From positions 1-54,617 of the forward strand of contig JAFSSM010000053.1 of NCBI GenBank assembly GCA_017451025.1: 54,617 nt of DNA, given 5' to 3'. Under the pieces are notes generated by a model. It had not been told where the DNA came from. It was given only the letters and a program-made list of their open reading frames with translations, and did no database searches. Source of the DNA: Synergistaceae bacterium (GTDB taxonomy: Bacteria > Synergistota > Synergistia > Synergistales > Aminobacteriaceae). The position numbers and the translations under genes were made by a program. This document shows positions 33,883 through 45,000 of the stretch, in pieces. Every line of letters begins with the position of its first letter. Position 1 is the first letter of the stretch.

Positions 33883-35854
33883 TTACCTCCTTAAAGTAAT
33901 TGCCTTCAGCGCAAGCACCGAAATAAGCATAATTATACCGAAACCTCCACTGCACCCGCCGGATGATGAATTGCCTCCGCCATTGCCGCCATTAATGCCG
34001 ATGTCCTTTGTTGCGTCAACAGCCGGGCTTGACGAAAGCACCACAATCTTAATTTTCTCCGTGTGTCCCTGAGCTGTCGCGGTGATTTCTGTTGAACCTT
34101 CCTTGAGAGCCTTCACGTATCCTTCGTTCGTGATTTCTGTAACACTTTAGTCCGCTATGCTGTAACTCACGATGCCGAGAATAGGCGCGGAAATGTCGTA
34201 ATTCCCGTCTTCGGTGTGAGCAACAAGCCCTATCGGTGTTTCGTCGCCGACGTGGCAGTATATAGTTCCGCCTCCAGAAGCACTTAGCCCCGTTGTTACG
34301 CCGTCAATCTGAGGAGGAAATACAACCGTAAGTTCTCCGGGAGACATCTTTGACATCAGAGCATACGTAAAATTCAAGCGACCTGTCGATGTACTGTTCT
34401 CAGTTCCGGGTATCTGCTCCCCTGATTCTCGAAGGGCTGTAGTCCGAGAGCATGGCATCAAATGCACGGTCACATGCCGCAGAAGAAACAGGGTTAACCT
34501 TAACGACTAAATCATGGTCATCATTCCCGAACAGTGCACCGAGAAGTTCGCGGAACCTCGCCCCAGTATCAATGCCGTTAAGAACTGTTGAGATTACGTC
34601 AAGTTTCGATGAAATAAGAAGATTGACGGTATTTTCAGGAAGCCAGGTTGTTGCTGCCAGACTGGTTTTGTCCTTGTTCTTCACGTCGTCCAGCAGCTTG
34701 TTGAACTTTTCCTGATCCGCGCTTACCTTGCCATAAATTGCATGGAACGGGACATAAGGGTACCACAAGTTCGCAATGTACGCGCTGTTCAGTGAGGTAT
34801 CCTCTATGACTTCGTTAGCATTCTTTTTGTCGAACACAAGACCCTTTAGGATTGAGTGGATATTGCCTTCCCAAATGTTTTTTGCCGGACAGTTCTGCCA
34901 CGATGACAGCAGAGTCTCGAACTTCCCCGCACAGAATGACGATACATTGCTTCCGAGATTCGGCGAAGCTATCGTTACGACTCTCCTCACTGTCCCGAGA
35001 CCATAAGAGTTTGCGGTCTTGTTGCCAGTGTCGATGTCGCTGCGGAGATACTGACGGGCCAAGAGACCTCCTGAGCTGTGCGTTACGAGGTCTGCGCGTG
35101 TAGCTACGATCCCCTGCGCGTTGAGGCTGTCGAAAGTTTCCGCAATAACCTTCGCGAGTCCGTTGTTGTTGTTGGCGATAAGTTCCTTAGGGCTTTTCTC
35201 GTTGGCATAATTCCAGCTGGCTACGGTAAGTCCTGCGTCCTCGAGCTTCTGCCAGACTCCGCGTTTCGTTCCCTGAGTGTAGCCGAACGCACGCTCGTTT
35301 GTACCGAATTCTCCGTGTATCAGAACAACAGGAGGTGCCTGTAATGTGAGTGTGAGTATCTCGGTTGTCGGTGTTCCGCCTTCTGATGGTGTGAAGGTGG
35401 CCGTAACCGTGAACTGGCCTTTGGGATATGTGATTGAGTCCGGCCAAGTTTCTGGGGCAATGAATACCGCTGAGGCCTGATACACACTTCCTGCGGATGC
35501 TGCGGCTACGGGTGAGGTGATTTCGCTTCTGTCTGTGAGACGCTCAAGCCTTAAGCCTGGAATGGACGGTGATACGTTGAAGTCTACTATTCCTGCTTTG
35601 TCTGACTGGTAACGCAGGATTAGGTGAGTGTTCCCGTCAGCGACAAGTCCTGTCTTGCCGTAATCCGACGCTGAGAGATTCGCAATTGCCTCTTCAGTTA
35701 TTGCCTGGCCGTCGCCCGCAAGATATGCGCTGTTGGAGACCGAGTGAATGATTCTCCCGGCAGTGAGTCCGCGCTCAAGTGCCGCAAAGTCCGCGTGTGC
35801 AGGTGCGGCCAAGAGAGACAGCACACAAAGTAACAACAAAACCTTCCTCTTCAT
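33883..35854 (-). pseudogene. Exported lipase/esterase with Ig-like domain and Synergist-CTERM tail, broken by a frameshift and a TAA
   Basis: Starting at ATG 35854 is a signal peptide (KRKVLLLLCVLSLLAAPAHA), then a beta-rich segment and an alpha/beta-hydrolase domain with VVLIHGEFGTNERAFGY and the nucleophile elbow DLVTHSSGGLLARQYL, resembling extracellular triacylglycerol lipases. The frame open at 35854 stops at 34400. A single-base shift near 34425 moves into a second frame (RLNFTYALMSKMSPGELTVVF), which runs to an in-frame TAA at 34147-34149. Beyond that the same frame continues as a BIG2-type Ig fold (SVTEITNEGYVKALKEGSTEITATA) and ends SSSGGCSGGFGIIMLISVLALK plus Arg residues, a Cys-type C-terminal sorting tail. 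The pieces align as one gene of about 650 codons. It also reads in frame from the Lnt-like gene upstream. Confidence 0.7.
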
Positions 35855-37309
35855 AAAAAAGCCGCTAAGTATCGCGGCCGCCAAATACATTGCGCATATC
35901 CACGGGAACCAGTTACCAGTCATTCCGTATATGGTCTGTCTGCCGTGCTTGGGAATATCGAGGTAAATCATGCCTGTATGTACTCCCATAACATTCTGCA
36001 TGTGAAGAGGCCTGCCGAACACATCGTAAAGGATGATATTTCCATTCACTGGATTCCTGAGGACCGAGAAGCCGCACTCGATAGCCCGGGCCTGTATTCC
36101 GTAGGACGTAAAGTACTGGAACGCCTGCCAGTCATAGGACGGATTGAGGAAAATATCTGCTTCCCTGCCGTTGTAGGCGTACTTGTTCGAAGTGTAATCC
36201 GCACAAATCAGATAGGTGTACTTCACGCCGTCAACCTCAACAACCGGAGTTCTGCCGTCGCCTCTTTCTGTCTCCGGTTCTTCCACAACAGGGACAAGAT
36301 GATTCTTCAGGTAAGTGTTCAGCAGTTCACCTTTGCTGTTGATGAAATTCAGGGTGTTCTTGTGCTTGCCTTGTTCCGGCATCCTGAGGAGGGGAAGCAG
36401 TATATTTATGCTGTTGTCTTTGGCGATACCTTCTGCCTGGTCAAGAAACTTTGCACTCGAAGGCTCAGGGCAGACGAAAGCATCTTCCGGGAAAACAAGC
36501 AGTGTCGCCTCATTCCGCGCTGCCTGTTCAGCACGCTGCTTGATGATATCGACGTTTGCCTGAAACACCTTCTCTTCATCCGAGCCGTCATAACGTGCAA
36601 GAATTGACTTGTCTTCGAGCAGCAGGTTAAAGTTCTCCACACTCGCGGCGACTTTCACTGTCTGGTCGCTCGTTGTGATTTTCTCGACAGTCGTCATACC
36701 TATTCCTGTTACGACGACGACAAAAATTCCATAGCCGACAGCATTCATCACTGTATCCCTGTGTATGCCTTCCTCCCAGATGTAATTTGCGACAGAAGCG
36801 AACAGCGTAACCACAAACGACACTCCTACCACGCCTGTAACGCTCGCAAGCTGCATGAGGCCCAAGTTCCAGAACTGTGACACTGATAGCGAAGTCATGA
36901 CCGAGATAAACGGATTATCGATGAAGAACTCGGACACAGCAACTGCCGCCGGAAACGCATAATAAGCGATGATGCGTTTTGCCCCGAACTTCCGGCAGAG
37001 GAAATACACGAGGAACGGGAACCACATCCTTATTCCTTTGAACGAGCAGAAAACTTGATTCATGATGTTGGGGTCATCCTCAACGAGCCTGAAGAACGTG
37101 ATGTTGGCGACAATGATTATCCCCGCAAGCATAAGAATGATCGATGACCACTTTGTGCGGTTGTTGATGAACCGGATTAACGGAACGGCGAAAATCCACG
37201 CGCATATGCCTGTGTTGAAGATGCCGTAGGAAAACGTCGTCAGCACCAGCCCCAAGACCAGCCAGAAATAGGGATGCTTCCTCTCAAATTCGCTCATGAT
37301 AATATTCAT
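35855..37309 (-). CDS. Apolipoprotein N-acyltransferase-like protein (Lnt/CN-hydrolase), fused in frame to the lipase
   Basis: Residues 1-485 of a 969-codon frame. There are about six membrane segments, then a carbon-nitrogen hydrolase domain. Candidate catalytic residues are Glu in LLVFPEDAF (about 275), Lys in YLKNHLVPVVE, and Cys in YLICADYTSNKY; in classical Lnt the last block is ICYE. A final membrane helix (ICAMYLAAAILSGFF) ends it, as in Lnt, which acylates the N-terminal Cys of lipoproteins. There is no stop: the frame enters the lipase signal peptide at residue 486. The junction codons contain T6; with T5 the gene would end at a TGA overlapping the lipase ATG. Start: ATG 37309 has AAAGGAG only 1 base away, so ATG 37297 is also possible. 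Confidence 0.72.
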
Positions 37310-37330
37310 TCTCCTTTCGTTACAGAGAAA

Positions 37331-37364
37331 GCGGAGAAGCCCTGCGCATTGAGAACTTCTACGC
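37331..37364 (-). other. Intercistronic hairpin
   Basis: GCGTAGAAG pairs with CTTCTCCGC between the triple-hydrolase stop and the Lnt-like start on the minus strand; no T run follows. It is probably an mRNA processing or stabilising element, like the one at 41976-42022. Confidence 0.35.
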
Positions 37365-37380
37365 CGTTTATCTTTTGCTG

Positions 37381-40296
37381 CTATCTGCCAGTCATGTATG
37401 CCGCGATTCGTTTCGCGACGTTGTCCTTGATGTTGCTGTAGTAATACGTGTAATCGTTGTCGTGTCTGCCGTCCGGACCAAAGAGAGCAGCAAACAGATT
37501 GGCGACCTCTTCAGGAAGCGGCCGGGCTTTGACATTCGTTATAACCACGCCGCGGGCAAGGTTAATCTGTGCGTCCGCACCAATATCGCCGATTTCGGGT
37601 TCGCCGGTTTCCTCATTCGCAAAGAGCGAGCCTAAATTCTCACTTGCCGGAGCATAAGTTTCATCGAGCTTCCAGTTCAGCGGGTTAATACTGATAGCGT
37701 TCGGGAGTACCACAGAGTTCGTGGCGTTCATCTCGAGGTTCTTCCTGCCCTCAGTGTTCCAGCTGATGATGACTCCCGTGTCATTCTCGCCCTTCGCGAA
37801 CTTCAAGTGCGGGCAGGCTTCTAGGTCGTCCTTCGTTACTGAGAAGCCGATAACGTAAGCGGCTATCATGCGCTTGTAGTAGTCGGGGTGTTCCTTGAAG
37901 TACTTTTCCAGAACGAGCTTTGCTATTGCCGAACCCTGACTGTGTCCTGCAAGAATGAAGGGGCGGCCGCCGTTATACTTCTCGAAGTAGTAATCGAGAG
38001 CAGCGGTTATATCCTCGTACGGCACACCCAAAAGTGCAGCATCGATATTCCCGGTCTTCTTTTGGACTTCTCCTGCATACCGCAGGCCGGATTGGCGGTA
38101 GTACGGCATGAACACATTGGTGGAGTCTTCGTACACGGTAGCATGGGACATGTATTCTTCCTCAAAACCAGCCAGCATTTCTTTGTTGTCGATAGCCGCG
38201 TAATCGGGCGCGCCATCCTCGAAGCTGCTCACGATATACGCCGTCGAGTTGATGTAGAACGTGTCAACGTCCTTCGTAATCTCCGGGATTTTGTACCAGC
38301 TTGCTGGCTGAGAGTAGTCGGGAGCTTTCCCCGCGTTCGCCTTATATGCTGATATGCGCTTGGCCGCATTGTCCTTGATGTTGTTGTAATAGAACGTGTA
38401 GTCGCCGTTGTGGAAGCTCTGCGGTCCGAAGAACTCAGCTCCCCAAACAGGTTCGGAGTCTGCGTGCGTCAGGATCACTCCGCGATTGAGGACAACCTGA
38501 GCGTCTGCTCCAATATCGCCGATTTCGTACGTGCCGGTATTTTCGTTCAGGACAAGAGAGCCTTTGTTCTCGCTCGCCGGTGCGTAAGTGTCGTCGAGTT
38601 TCCAGTTCAGAGGGTTAATGCTGATTTCGCCGGGCAGTACAACGACGTTTGAGACGTTCCATTCTACGTTCTTGAGGCCTTCGGTGTTCCAGCTAACTAT
38701 GACTCCTGTATCGCTTTCGCCCGTAGCGAACTTCAGGTGAGGATTGGCGGCGAGGTCGTCCTTCGTTACGGAGAAGCCTATAACGTAGGCCGCTATCATG
38801 CGCTTGTAGTACTCCGGGTGCTCCTTGAAGTAGTCCTTCAGCACGAGGGTGATAATGCCTGAGCCTTGACTGTGCCCAGCAATGATGAACGGACGGCCGT
38901 TGTTGTAGTTCTCGAAGTAATAGTCGAGCGCGGCGGTTATGTCCTCGTAGGGAGTGGCGGAAAATGCTTTGCGCGGGTCTCCGCTCTTCTTCCCGATTTC
39001 TCCCGCGTACCTCATTCCGGCCTGGCGGTAATACGGTATGAACAGGTTAGTGGATTCCTCGTACGCGCTCGCCATAATCATATGGTCGAACTTCACGCCC
39101 TCTAACATTTCGGGGTTGTCGAGCGGAGCGTAATCCGGGTCGCCTTCATTTGCGGCCATGTAGTCCGTCGGGTAGACGAAGAACGTATCGACATCCTTAG
39201 TGATGGGCGGAATCTTGTACCAGCTTGCGAACTTGGAATAGTCGGGAGCTTTCACGGTTCCTGCCTTATAAGCTGCAATCCGCTTCGCTACGTTGTCCTT
39301 GATGTTGTTGTAGTAGAACGTGTAATCATTGTCGTGACGGGCATCAGGTCCGAAGAAGTCATATACTATCTTTGCGGCAAAATCGGGTATCGGTCCGGCT
39401 TTGGCGTTCGTTACCACCACTCCGCGAGCAAGATTTACCTGCGCATCTGCCCCAGCATCACCGATTGATGGCTCGCCGGTTTCCTTGTCCTCTATCAGCG
39501 AGCCTAAGTTCTCACTCACAGGTGCGTAGGTCTCATCTAGCTTCCAGTTCAGAGGATTGATGCTGATTGTTCCAGGCAGTACAACAACGTTGGCAGCGTT
39601 AGTCTCCACATTCTGCTTGCCTTCAGTGTTCCAGCTGACGATTACGCCCGTATCACTCTCGCCGGATGCGAACTTCAGGTGAGGGTTTGCCGCGAGGTCA
39701 TCTTTCGTAACGGAGTAGCCGATGACGTAAGCCGCAACCATTCGTTCATAGTAATCGGGATGTTCTCTAAAGTACTTCTTCAGCAGGCGCAAAGTAATAG
39801 CTGAACCCTGACTGTGTCCGGCGATAATGAACGGACGGCCATTGTTGCAGTGTTCGAAGTAGTAGTCGAGAGCTGTGGTTATGTCCTCGTAGGGCATTCC
39901 GAGAAGTGCTGCATCAAGGCTCCCGGTCTTCTTCCAGGCTTCTCCTGCATACCGCAGGCCTGACTGCCGGTAATACGGCACGAATACATTGGTGGAATCT
40001 GCGTACACGCTTGCCTGCGTCATGTATTCGACCTCAAACCCTTTCAGCATCTCCTCGTTGTCGAGTGTCGCGTAGTCAGGAGCACCGTCCTCGAAGCTCC
40101 CCATGATGTACTCAGTCGCGCAGATGTAGAATGTGTCGACATCCTTTGTGATCTCCGGGAACCTGCACCAGCTGGACGGCTGGGAATAGTCAGGAGCTGG
40201 CGATGCACCGGCGCATACCGCCAGAGCGAAGACCAGAACTCCGCACACTGCCAACGCAAAAACGTTCTTCTTCATGAAGTTCATCTTTTCGGTCAA
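37381..40296 (-). CDS. Exported protein with three tandem DUF3089 alpha/beta-hydrolase domains
   Basis: After a signal peptide (KKNVFALAVCGVLVFALAVC...), three copies of about 310 residues follow one another, starting near residues 33, 345 and 655. Each begins PDYSxxxSW(C/Y)(R/K)(F/I)P and contains the nucleophile elbow IIAGHSQGS (ILAGHSQGS in the third; Ser near 160, 475 and 784), VPYYRQSGLRYAGE-type blocks, and NPLNWKLD(E/D)TYAP. All three keep the GHSQGS serine, so all may be active. The family is predicted to hydrolyse esters; the substrate is unknown. The TTG start at 40296 overlaps the esterase stop (TTGA); ATGs 5 and 8 codons in are equally possible as no clear ribosome site is seen. 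Confidence 0.85.
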   Translation of the reverse strand: MTEKMNFMKKNVFALAVCGVLVFALAVCAGASPAPDYSQPSSWCRFPEITKDVDTFYICATEYIMGSFEDGAPDYATLDNEEMLKGFEVEYMTQASVYADSTNVFVPYYRQSGLRYAGEAWKKTGSLDAALLGMPYEDITTALDYYFEHCNNGRPFIIAGHSQGSAITLRLLKKYFREHPDYYERMVAAYVIGYSVTKDDLAANPHLKFASGESDTGVIVSWNTEGKQNVETNAANVVVLPGTISINPLNWKLDETYAPVSENLGSLIEDKETGEPSIGDAGADAQVNLARGVVVTNAKAGPIPDFAAKIVYDFFGPDARHDNDYTFYYNNIKDNVAKRIAAYKAGTVKAPDYSKFASWYKIPPITKDVDTFFVYPTDYMAANEGDPDYAPLDNPEMLEGVKFDHMIMASAYEESTNLFIPYYRQAGMRYAGEIGKKSGDPRKAFSATPYEDITAALDYYFENYNNGRPFIIAGHSQGSGIITLVLKDYFKEHPEYYKRMIAAYVIGFSVTKDDLAANPHLKFATGESDTGVIVSWNTEGLKNVEWNVSNVVVLPGEISINPLNWKLDDTYAPASENKGSLVLNENTGTYEIGDIGADAQVVLNRGVILTHADSEPVWGAEFFGPQSFHNGDYTFYYNNIKDNAAKRISAYKANAGKAPDYSQPASWYKIPEITKDVDTFYINSTAYIVSSFEDGAPDYAAIDNKEMLAGFEEEYMSHATVYEDSTNVFMPYYRQSGLRYAGEVQKKTGNIDAALLGVPYEDITAALDYYFEKYNGGRPFILAGHSQGSAIAKLVLEKYFKEHPDYYKRMIAAYVIGFSVTKDDLEACPHLKFAKGENDTGVIISWNTEGRKNLEMNATNSVVLPNAISINPLNWKLDETYAPASENLGSLFANEETGEPEIGDIGADAQINLARGVVITNVKARPLPEEVANLFAALFGPDGRHDNDYTYYYSNIKDNVAKRIAAYMTGR

Positions 40297-41954
40297 ATGC
40301 AGTAGTACTTACTCAGGAAATATGTCCTGTCCCAGTCAATAATTTTCAGCTCGGACTCCTTTGCCGGGTGAATATCGAACTCGTCGAGTATCATCAACGG
40401 CTTGTTCTCCAGATCGTAGAGCGGCCATTCATGAGCTTTTCCGTCAGGCGAATCTTCTGCACTGAGCGACGGGTTACCCGTTTTCGCGAACTGTACCCAC
40501 ATCTTGCGCATCGTCTTCGAGAACGTCTCATCGAATCTTCTCCCCGTAACAAGAGTCTCCTCCGCGTGGTTGAAGACTGTCGACAGCTCTACCGCATGTC
40601 CGCTCTTCATTTTGGGAATAGAAGATTCAACCCTGAAGTAGTAGGTATAGGATTTTCCTCCGGCCTTCGCCTGGTTCTCCGACATCCTGAACAGCGGCGC
40701 GATGAACACAATTTGATCAAACAGGCGGCTTGTGCTTGTGTAGTCGGGACTAACGTCTTTCACGTTCCTGCAGAAGCCCTCAACTAACGCCATCTCTTCT
40801 TCCGTCAGCTGAGCCAGCTTCTTGGCCTTGAGGTCAGCGGCCCATTCGTCATAGAAGTCCCCGAAGCCGACAACAAAGTAGCCCATTTCGTCCTTAGTGC
40901 AGCCCTGCAGGAAATCTATATCCTTTGCCGCGCCATTTGCATACGCCTCGTAAGGGTCAAGAGGCAGATATTTTCCGTCCCTTTCCGCCCAAACCCGGAG
41001 CGTGAGAATATCTGCTTCGTCAACAAATTTCCTGACATCCAGCTTCTGCAGGTCGGCAACTGTTTTACACCCTAATTTTTCCATCAGCTCATTCGTGCAG
41101 GCGATGGCTTGTTCAGTTGAGCGGGTGAAGACTGGTGAGCCGCTTTGTGCGATTACGCGCCTGAAGTATTTGTGAGAGCCTTCGATTAGGGGAAGCAGGG
41201 ATACACTTCCGCCGCCTGCGGACTGACCCATGATAGTAACGTTGTCGGGATCACCGCCGAAGCCTGCAATGTTCTCGTGTACCCACTTCAACCCCATAAT
41301 CTGATCCATAAGGCCAAGATTCTGAGCGTCAGGGTAATCCTTACCATCCGGAAGATGGGACAAGTGAAGGAAACCAAAAACACCGAGCCTGTACTCGATT
41401 GAAACAAGGATTACGTCAGGATTTTCCTTGACGAAATTACTGCCTTCTTCACGTGGTTCAACCGTTCCTCCAACTTCAAAAGCACCGCCGTGAATCCACA
41501 CTATAACGGGCTTATTTTTCACGCCGTCGTCAGCTTTCCATACGTTCAGATGCAGGCAGTCTTCGCCCTGCACGTAAAGTGAGGCAATTTGCCAGATGTC
41601 ATTTACTTGGCAGGGACTCTTTCCGTTGTAATACGCCTCATAAACGCCGTCGTCAGGAACTACATCAACCGGTGCTTTCCAGCGGAGTTCACCTACAGGC
41701 TGTTTCCCGACAAAAGGAATACCCTTGTAGGCGATGACATCTCCCGTTTTTCTGCCGACAAACGTGCCGTTAATGCACTTCACTGCGAGGGACTCATCAT
41801 AATTGCCGTCAGAGATCCTTTTGTTCTCACCGTACAGTGCCAGCATTCTCTCTTTCGCCTCATTCATTGCTGACGAAGCAGAAGGGACAGTTTCCCCGAA
41901 AGCACAGCCGCTCATCACGGCGGCCAGCAGCATAACACTCAACAATTTGCGCAT
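40293..41954 (-). CDS. Type B carboxylesterase, predicted lipoprotein
   Basis: A 553-residue alpha/beta hydrolase of the carboxylesterase type B family. The signal peptide ends in a lipobox-like VMSGC (Cys 17), so it is probably membrane-anchored outside the cytoplasm. Motifs are GEDCLHLNVWKA, VIVWIHGGAFEVGG (oxyanion hole) and the nucleophile elbow TIMGQSAGGGSV (Ser near 247). It is clearly paralogous to the C-terminal half of the fusion protein encoded next door; both share YGENKxIxDxxYDESLAxKCINGTF at the start of the domain. AAGGAGGT precedes the ATG. It is followed with overlap by the triple hydrolase gene. Confidence 0.9.
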   Translation of the reverse strand: MRKLLSVMLLAAVMSGCAFGETVPSASSAMNEAKERMLALYGENKRISDGNYDESLAVKCINGTFVGRKTGDVIAYKGIPFVGKQPVGELRWKAPVDVVPDDGVYEAYYNGKSPCQVNDIWQIASLYVQGEDCLHLNVWKADDGVKNKPVIVWIHGGAFEVGGTVEPREEGSNFVKENPDVILVSIEYRLGVFGFLHLSHLPDGKDYPDAQNLGLMDQIMGLKWVHENIAGFGGDPDNVTIMGQSAGGGSVSLLPLIEGSHKYFRRVIAQSGSPVFTRSTEQAIACTNELMEKLGCKTVADLQKLDVRKFVDEADILTLRVWAERDGKYLPLDPYEAYANGAAKDIDFLQGCTKDEMGYFVVGFGDFYDEWAADLKAKKLAQLTEEEMALVEGFCRNVKDVSPDYTSTSRLFDQIVFIAPLFRMSENQAKAGGKSYTYYFRVESSIPKMKSGHAVELSTVFNHAEETLVTGRRFDETFSKTMRKMWVQFAKTGNPSLSAEDSPDGKAHEWPLYDLENKPLMILDEFDIHPAKESELKIIDWDRTYFLSKYYCI

Positions 41955-41975
41955 AAAAATACCTCCTTATGTATT

Positions 41976-42022
41976 GCGGAAGCGAAGAAAACCTGCGTTC
42001 TGCAGACTTTCCCCGCTCCCGC
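41976..42022 (-). other. Large intercistronic hairpin
   Basis: GCGGGAGCGGGGAAA pairs imperfectly with TTTTCTTCGCTTCCGC, with an inner CTGC/GCAG stem, between the fusion-gene stop and the esterase start. No T run. It may separate expression of the two genes or protect the message. Confidence 0.45.
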
Positions 42023-42034
42023 CTTTGCTTACGC

Positions 42035-45000
42035 TTAAAGCATGTAGTATTTGATCAGGAAATATGTCCTTTCCCAATCCACAATCTTAAGCTCTGATTC
42101 TGTTGCCGGATGGATGTCGAACTCGTCAAAGACCATTACGTTCTTGTTCTCCAGGTCGTAGAGAGGCCACGACTTTGCTTTGCCGTCTGGGGACATGTCC
42201 GCGCTGAGTGAAGGATCAGCAGTCTTCGCAAACTGCACCCACATTCTGCGCATGGTCTTCGAGAAAGTCTCGTCATAATCTTGTCTTCCTCCGCTAAATT
42301 CAGGATGGCAGAATAAAATCGGGACCTCTTCAAAATGTGCGGCTTTCAGTTCCGGTGAAGATTCCACCCTGTAGTAATAGGTGTAGGATTTGCCTCCGCC
42401 CTGTGTCTGACTCTCCGACATTTTGATTGCGCCGTCAATAAACCAGCTATGACCGAAAAGCCGGCTGTCAGGTTCCCAGTCTTCTCCTCCCGCTTCATTG
42501 CAGTAGCTCTCGATACGCGTTTTCTCGTCATCCGTCAGCAGATGGGCATACTTCTTCGTCGTGCGGTCAGCAGCCCACGCTTTGAAGTTTTCGACTCCCC
42601 AGTCGAACACAAAGCAATTCATCTCGTCTTTGTTGCAGCCCTGAAGAAACGCTATATTCTTCGCCGCTCCGTTTGCGTAGGCCGAATAGGGATCAAAAGG
42701 CAGGTGGATTCCGTCTCTCACGGGGAAAATGCGCAGTGCGATGACCTTTCCTGCTGTGTCCACCAGCTTACGGGCATCGACATTCTGCAGGTCAGCGACG
42801 GTTTTACAGCCGAGAGCATCCATCAAGTCATTCGTGCACACAATGGATTCTTCCAGAGAGTTAGTCTGCGAGGGAGAACCGCTTTGTGCGATAACCCGCT
42901 TGAAGTACTGCTGAGAGCCGTTAATCAGGGGAAGCATGGTTACGCTCCCGGCACCGGCAGATTCACCCCAGATAGTAATGTTGTCGGGGTCTCCGCCGAA
43001 GCCCGCAATGTTTTCATGAAGCCACTTCAACGCTGCCTTCTGATCCAGGAGGCCGAGATTCTGAGCGTCAGGGTAATCCTTGCCGTCCTCCAAATGGGAC
43101 AGGTGGAGGAAACCTAACGCTCCGAGCCGGTACTGAATGGAAACGACGATTACATCAGGATTTTCTTTTACGAAATTGGTGCAGTCAAATATCTCAAGGC
43201 CCGTTCCGCCAGACACAAAAGCTCCGCCATGTATCCACACAATGACCGGCTTCTTCTCCGAGTTCTTCTCGTCGGCCTTCCAGACGTTGAGATAAAGGCA
43301 GTCTTCACCTTGAGGGAGTCCGAGTGCCTCATCCTGGCAGGAGGCTTTCCCGAAGTAGTACGCTTCATACACTCCGTCGTCCGGGACAACGCCGACAGGA
43401 GCCTTCCAGCGGTATTTCCCTACGGGCTGTTTACCTACGAACGGAATACCCTTAAAGGTAATGACACCCTCAGACTTTCTCCCGACGAACGTACCATTGA
43501 TGCATTTGGCCGCAAGCGACTCGTCATACTTGTCGTCAATTATCGGCTTGTTTTCTCCATACTGCGCTCTCAATTCTGCTTTCGCTTTTGCCAGAGCATC
43601 ATTCCCGCCCTGCTCTTCTGAAGAGAAAACCTTTTTACCCTCGAAGTATGTTGCTGAGGGCTTGGCAGTGTGAATCTCCGTTGCCGGGCACGTCAGCACA
43701 TCCTTGTTCACGAGGAGGAAGTCTGCGTATTTGCCTTCCTTGACACTTCCGCGCTCATCCTCAAGGAACATCTGCTTTGCACAGTTAATAGTCAATGCTG
43801 TGAGTGCCTGTTCGCGGGTGATGAGTTCTTCAGGCCACCACGGACTCCCGTTCTCGGAGTGAAGCACGCCAGTAACAGCGATCTCCATTATGCCGAACGG
43901 ATCATCAGGACTACCGGAGAGCGCAGGATAGTCTGAGTGCATTGACGCGGGGGTGCCGTAGTCAAAGTATGACTTCATGGGATAAGACTTGTCCTCCTGA
44001 CCTGCAGGAGTCATTCCGTGCTCACGAATATACTCAGCTGCTCCTGCCGGCATATGGTGCCAAGTTACACCCGAAGTAACATAGATGTTGTGGTCTGCAA
44101 TGCGCTGATAGTCCGCGTCGTTGACGTTACGCACGTGAACCAGAGTGTTGCGCATTTCGGGCTTCCCGCCGTTGACGAAAGCGTTGACCGCACAGTTTAC
44201 GGCTTTGTTGCCCAACGCGTGAATGTGTATAGTCAGTCCCTTTTCGTTGGCTTTGCGCGTAAGTTCGGTCAATTCTTCCTCTTTCCAGTTGGGGATTCCC
44301 TGATGGCCATCAGGATAAAGAGGCTCAACATACCCTGTACCTGTTTCCACTGTTCCGTCCATGAGGAGCTTGATCCATCTCGGCATTACGCGTTTGGAGG
44401 CGAATTTCTTTGCGTCAACAGCCCTTGCCAGAGCCTCGTCCATATCCATCCAGCTTTCAATCTCGTAGGGCAGACCCACTACGAAGTGCAGCTTGCCGGC
44501 CTTATCCAGCTGCTGAACGGCCTTATAGTAGTTTGTGTTGACGAAATAGTTTCCCCAGCCTTCGTGGTACATAGTGTAACCTTCTGACAACATGTGATGC
44601 TCTATCTCCGCCACGTTCGATATGGCCATGTCAAGCGTATAGATATCGTCAAGGAAGGAACGCACATAAGTTTGCGCCTGTTCCGACAGAAAACCGTTAG
44701 GAATGCCGTTGTCGTCTACTCCGATTTCGCCGCCGCGTAATTCTGTCTTGCCCGCAGAGCCGTCTTCCTTCATGATGCCTGCCTTGACCAGCAGGATGGT
44801 GTTCGCCAAAGCCTTGTGGCATTCATCGTCCAAGAAATACATCGGAATATCACTGCAGATGGCATCCAGCTCCTGGCGGGTCGGTATATGCTTCTGAAAG
44901 CGCATGAGATTCCAACCCTGACCAAAGGTAGCCGTTGCCCCCGTGTTCCTTGCCTTTTTGACTGCTGCAGGAACTGTCTCCTTCAGAAAGTGCTCCGGGG

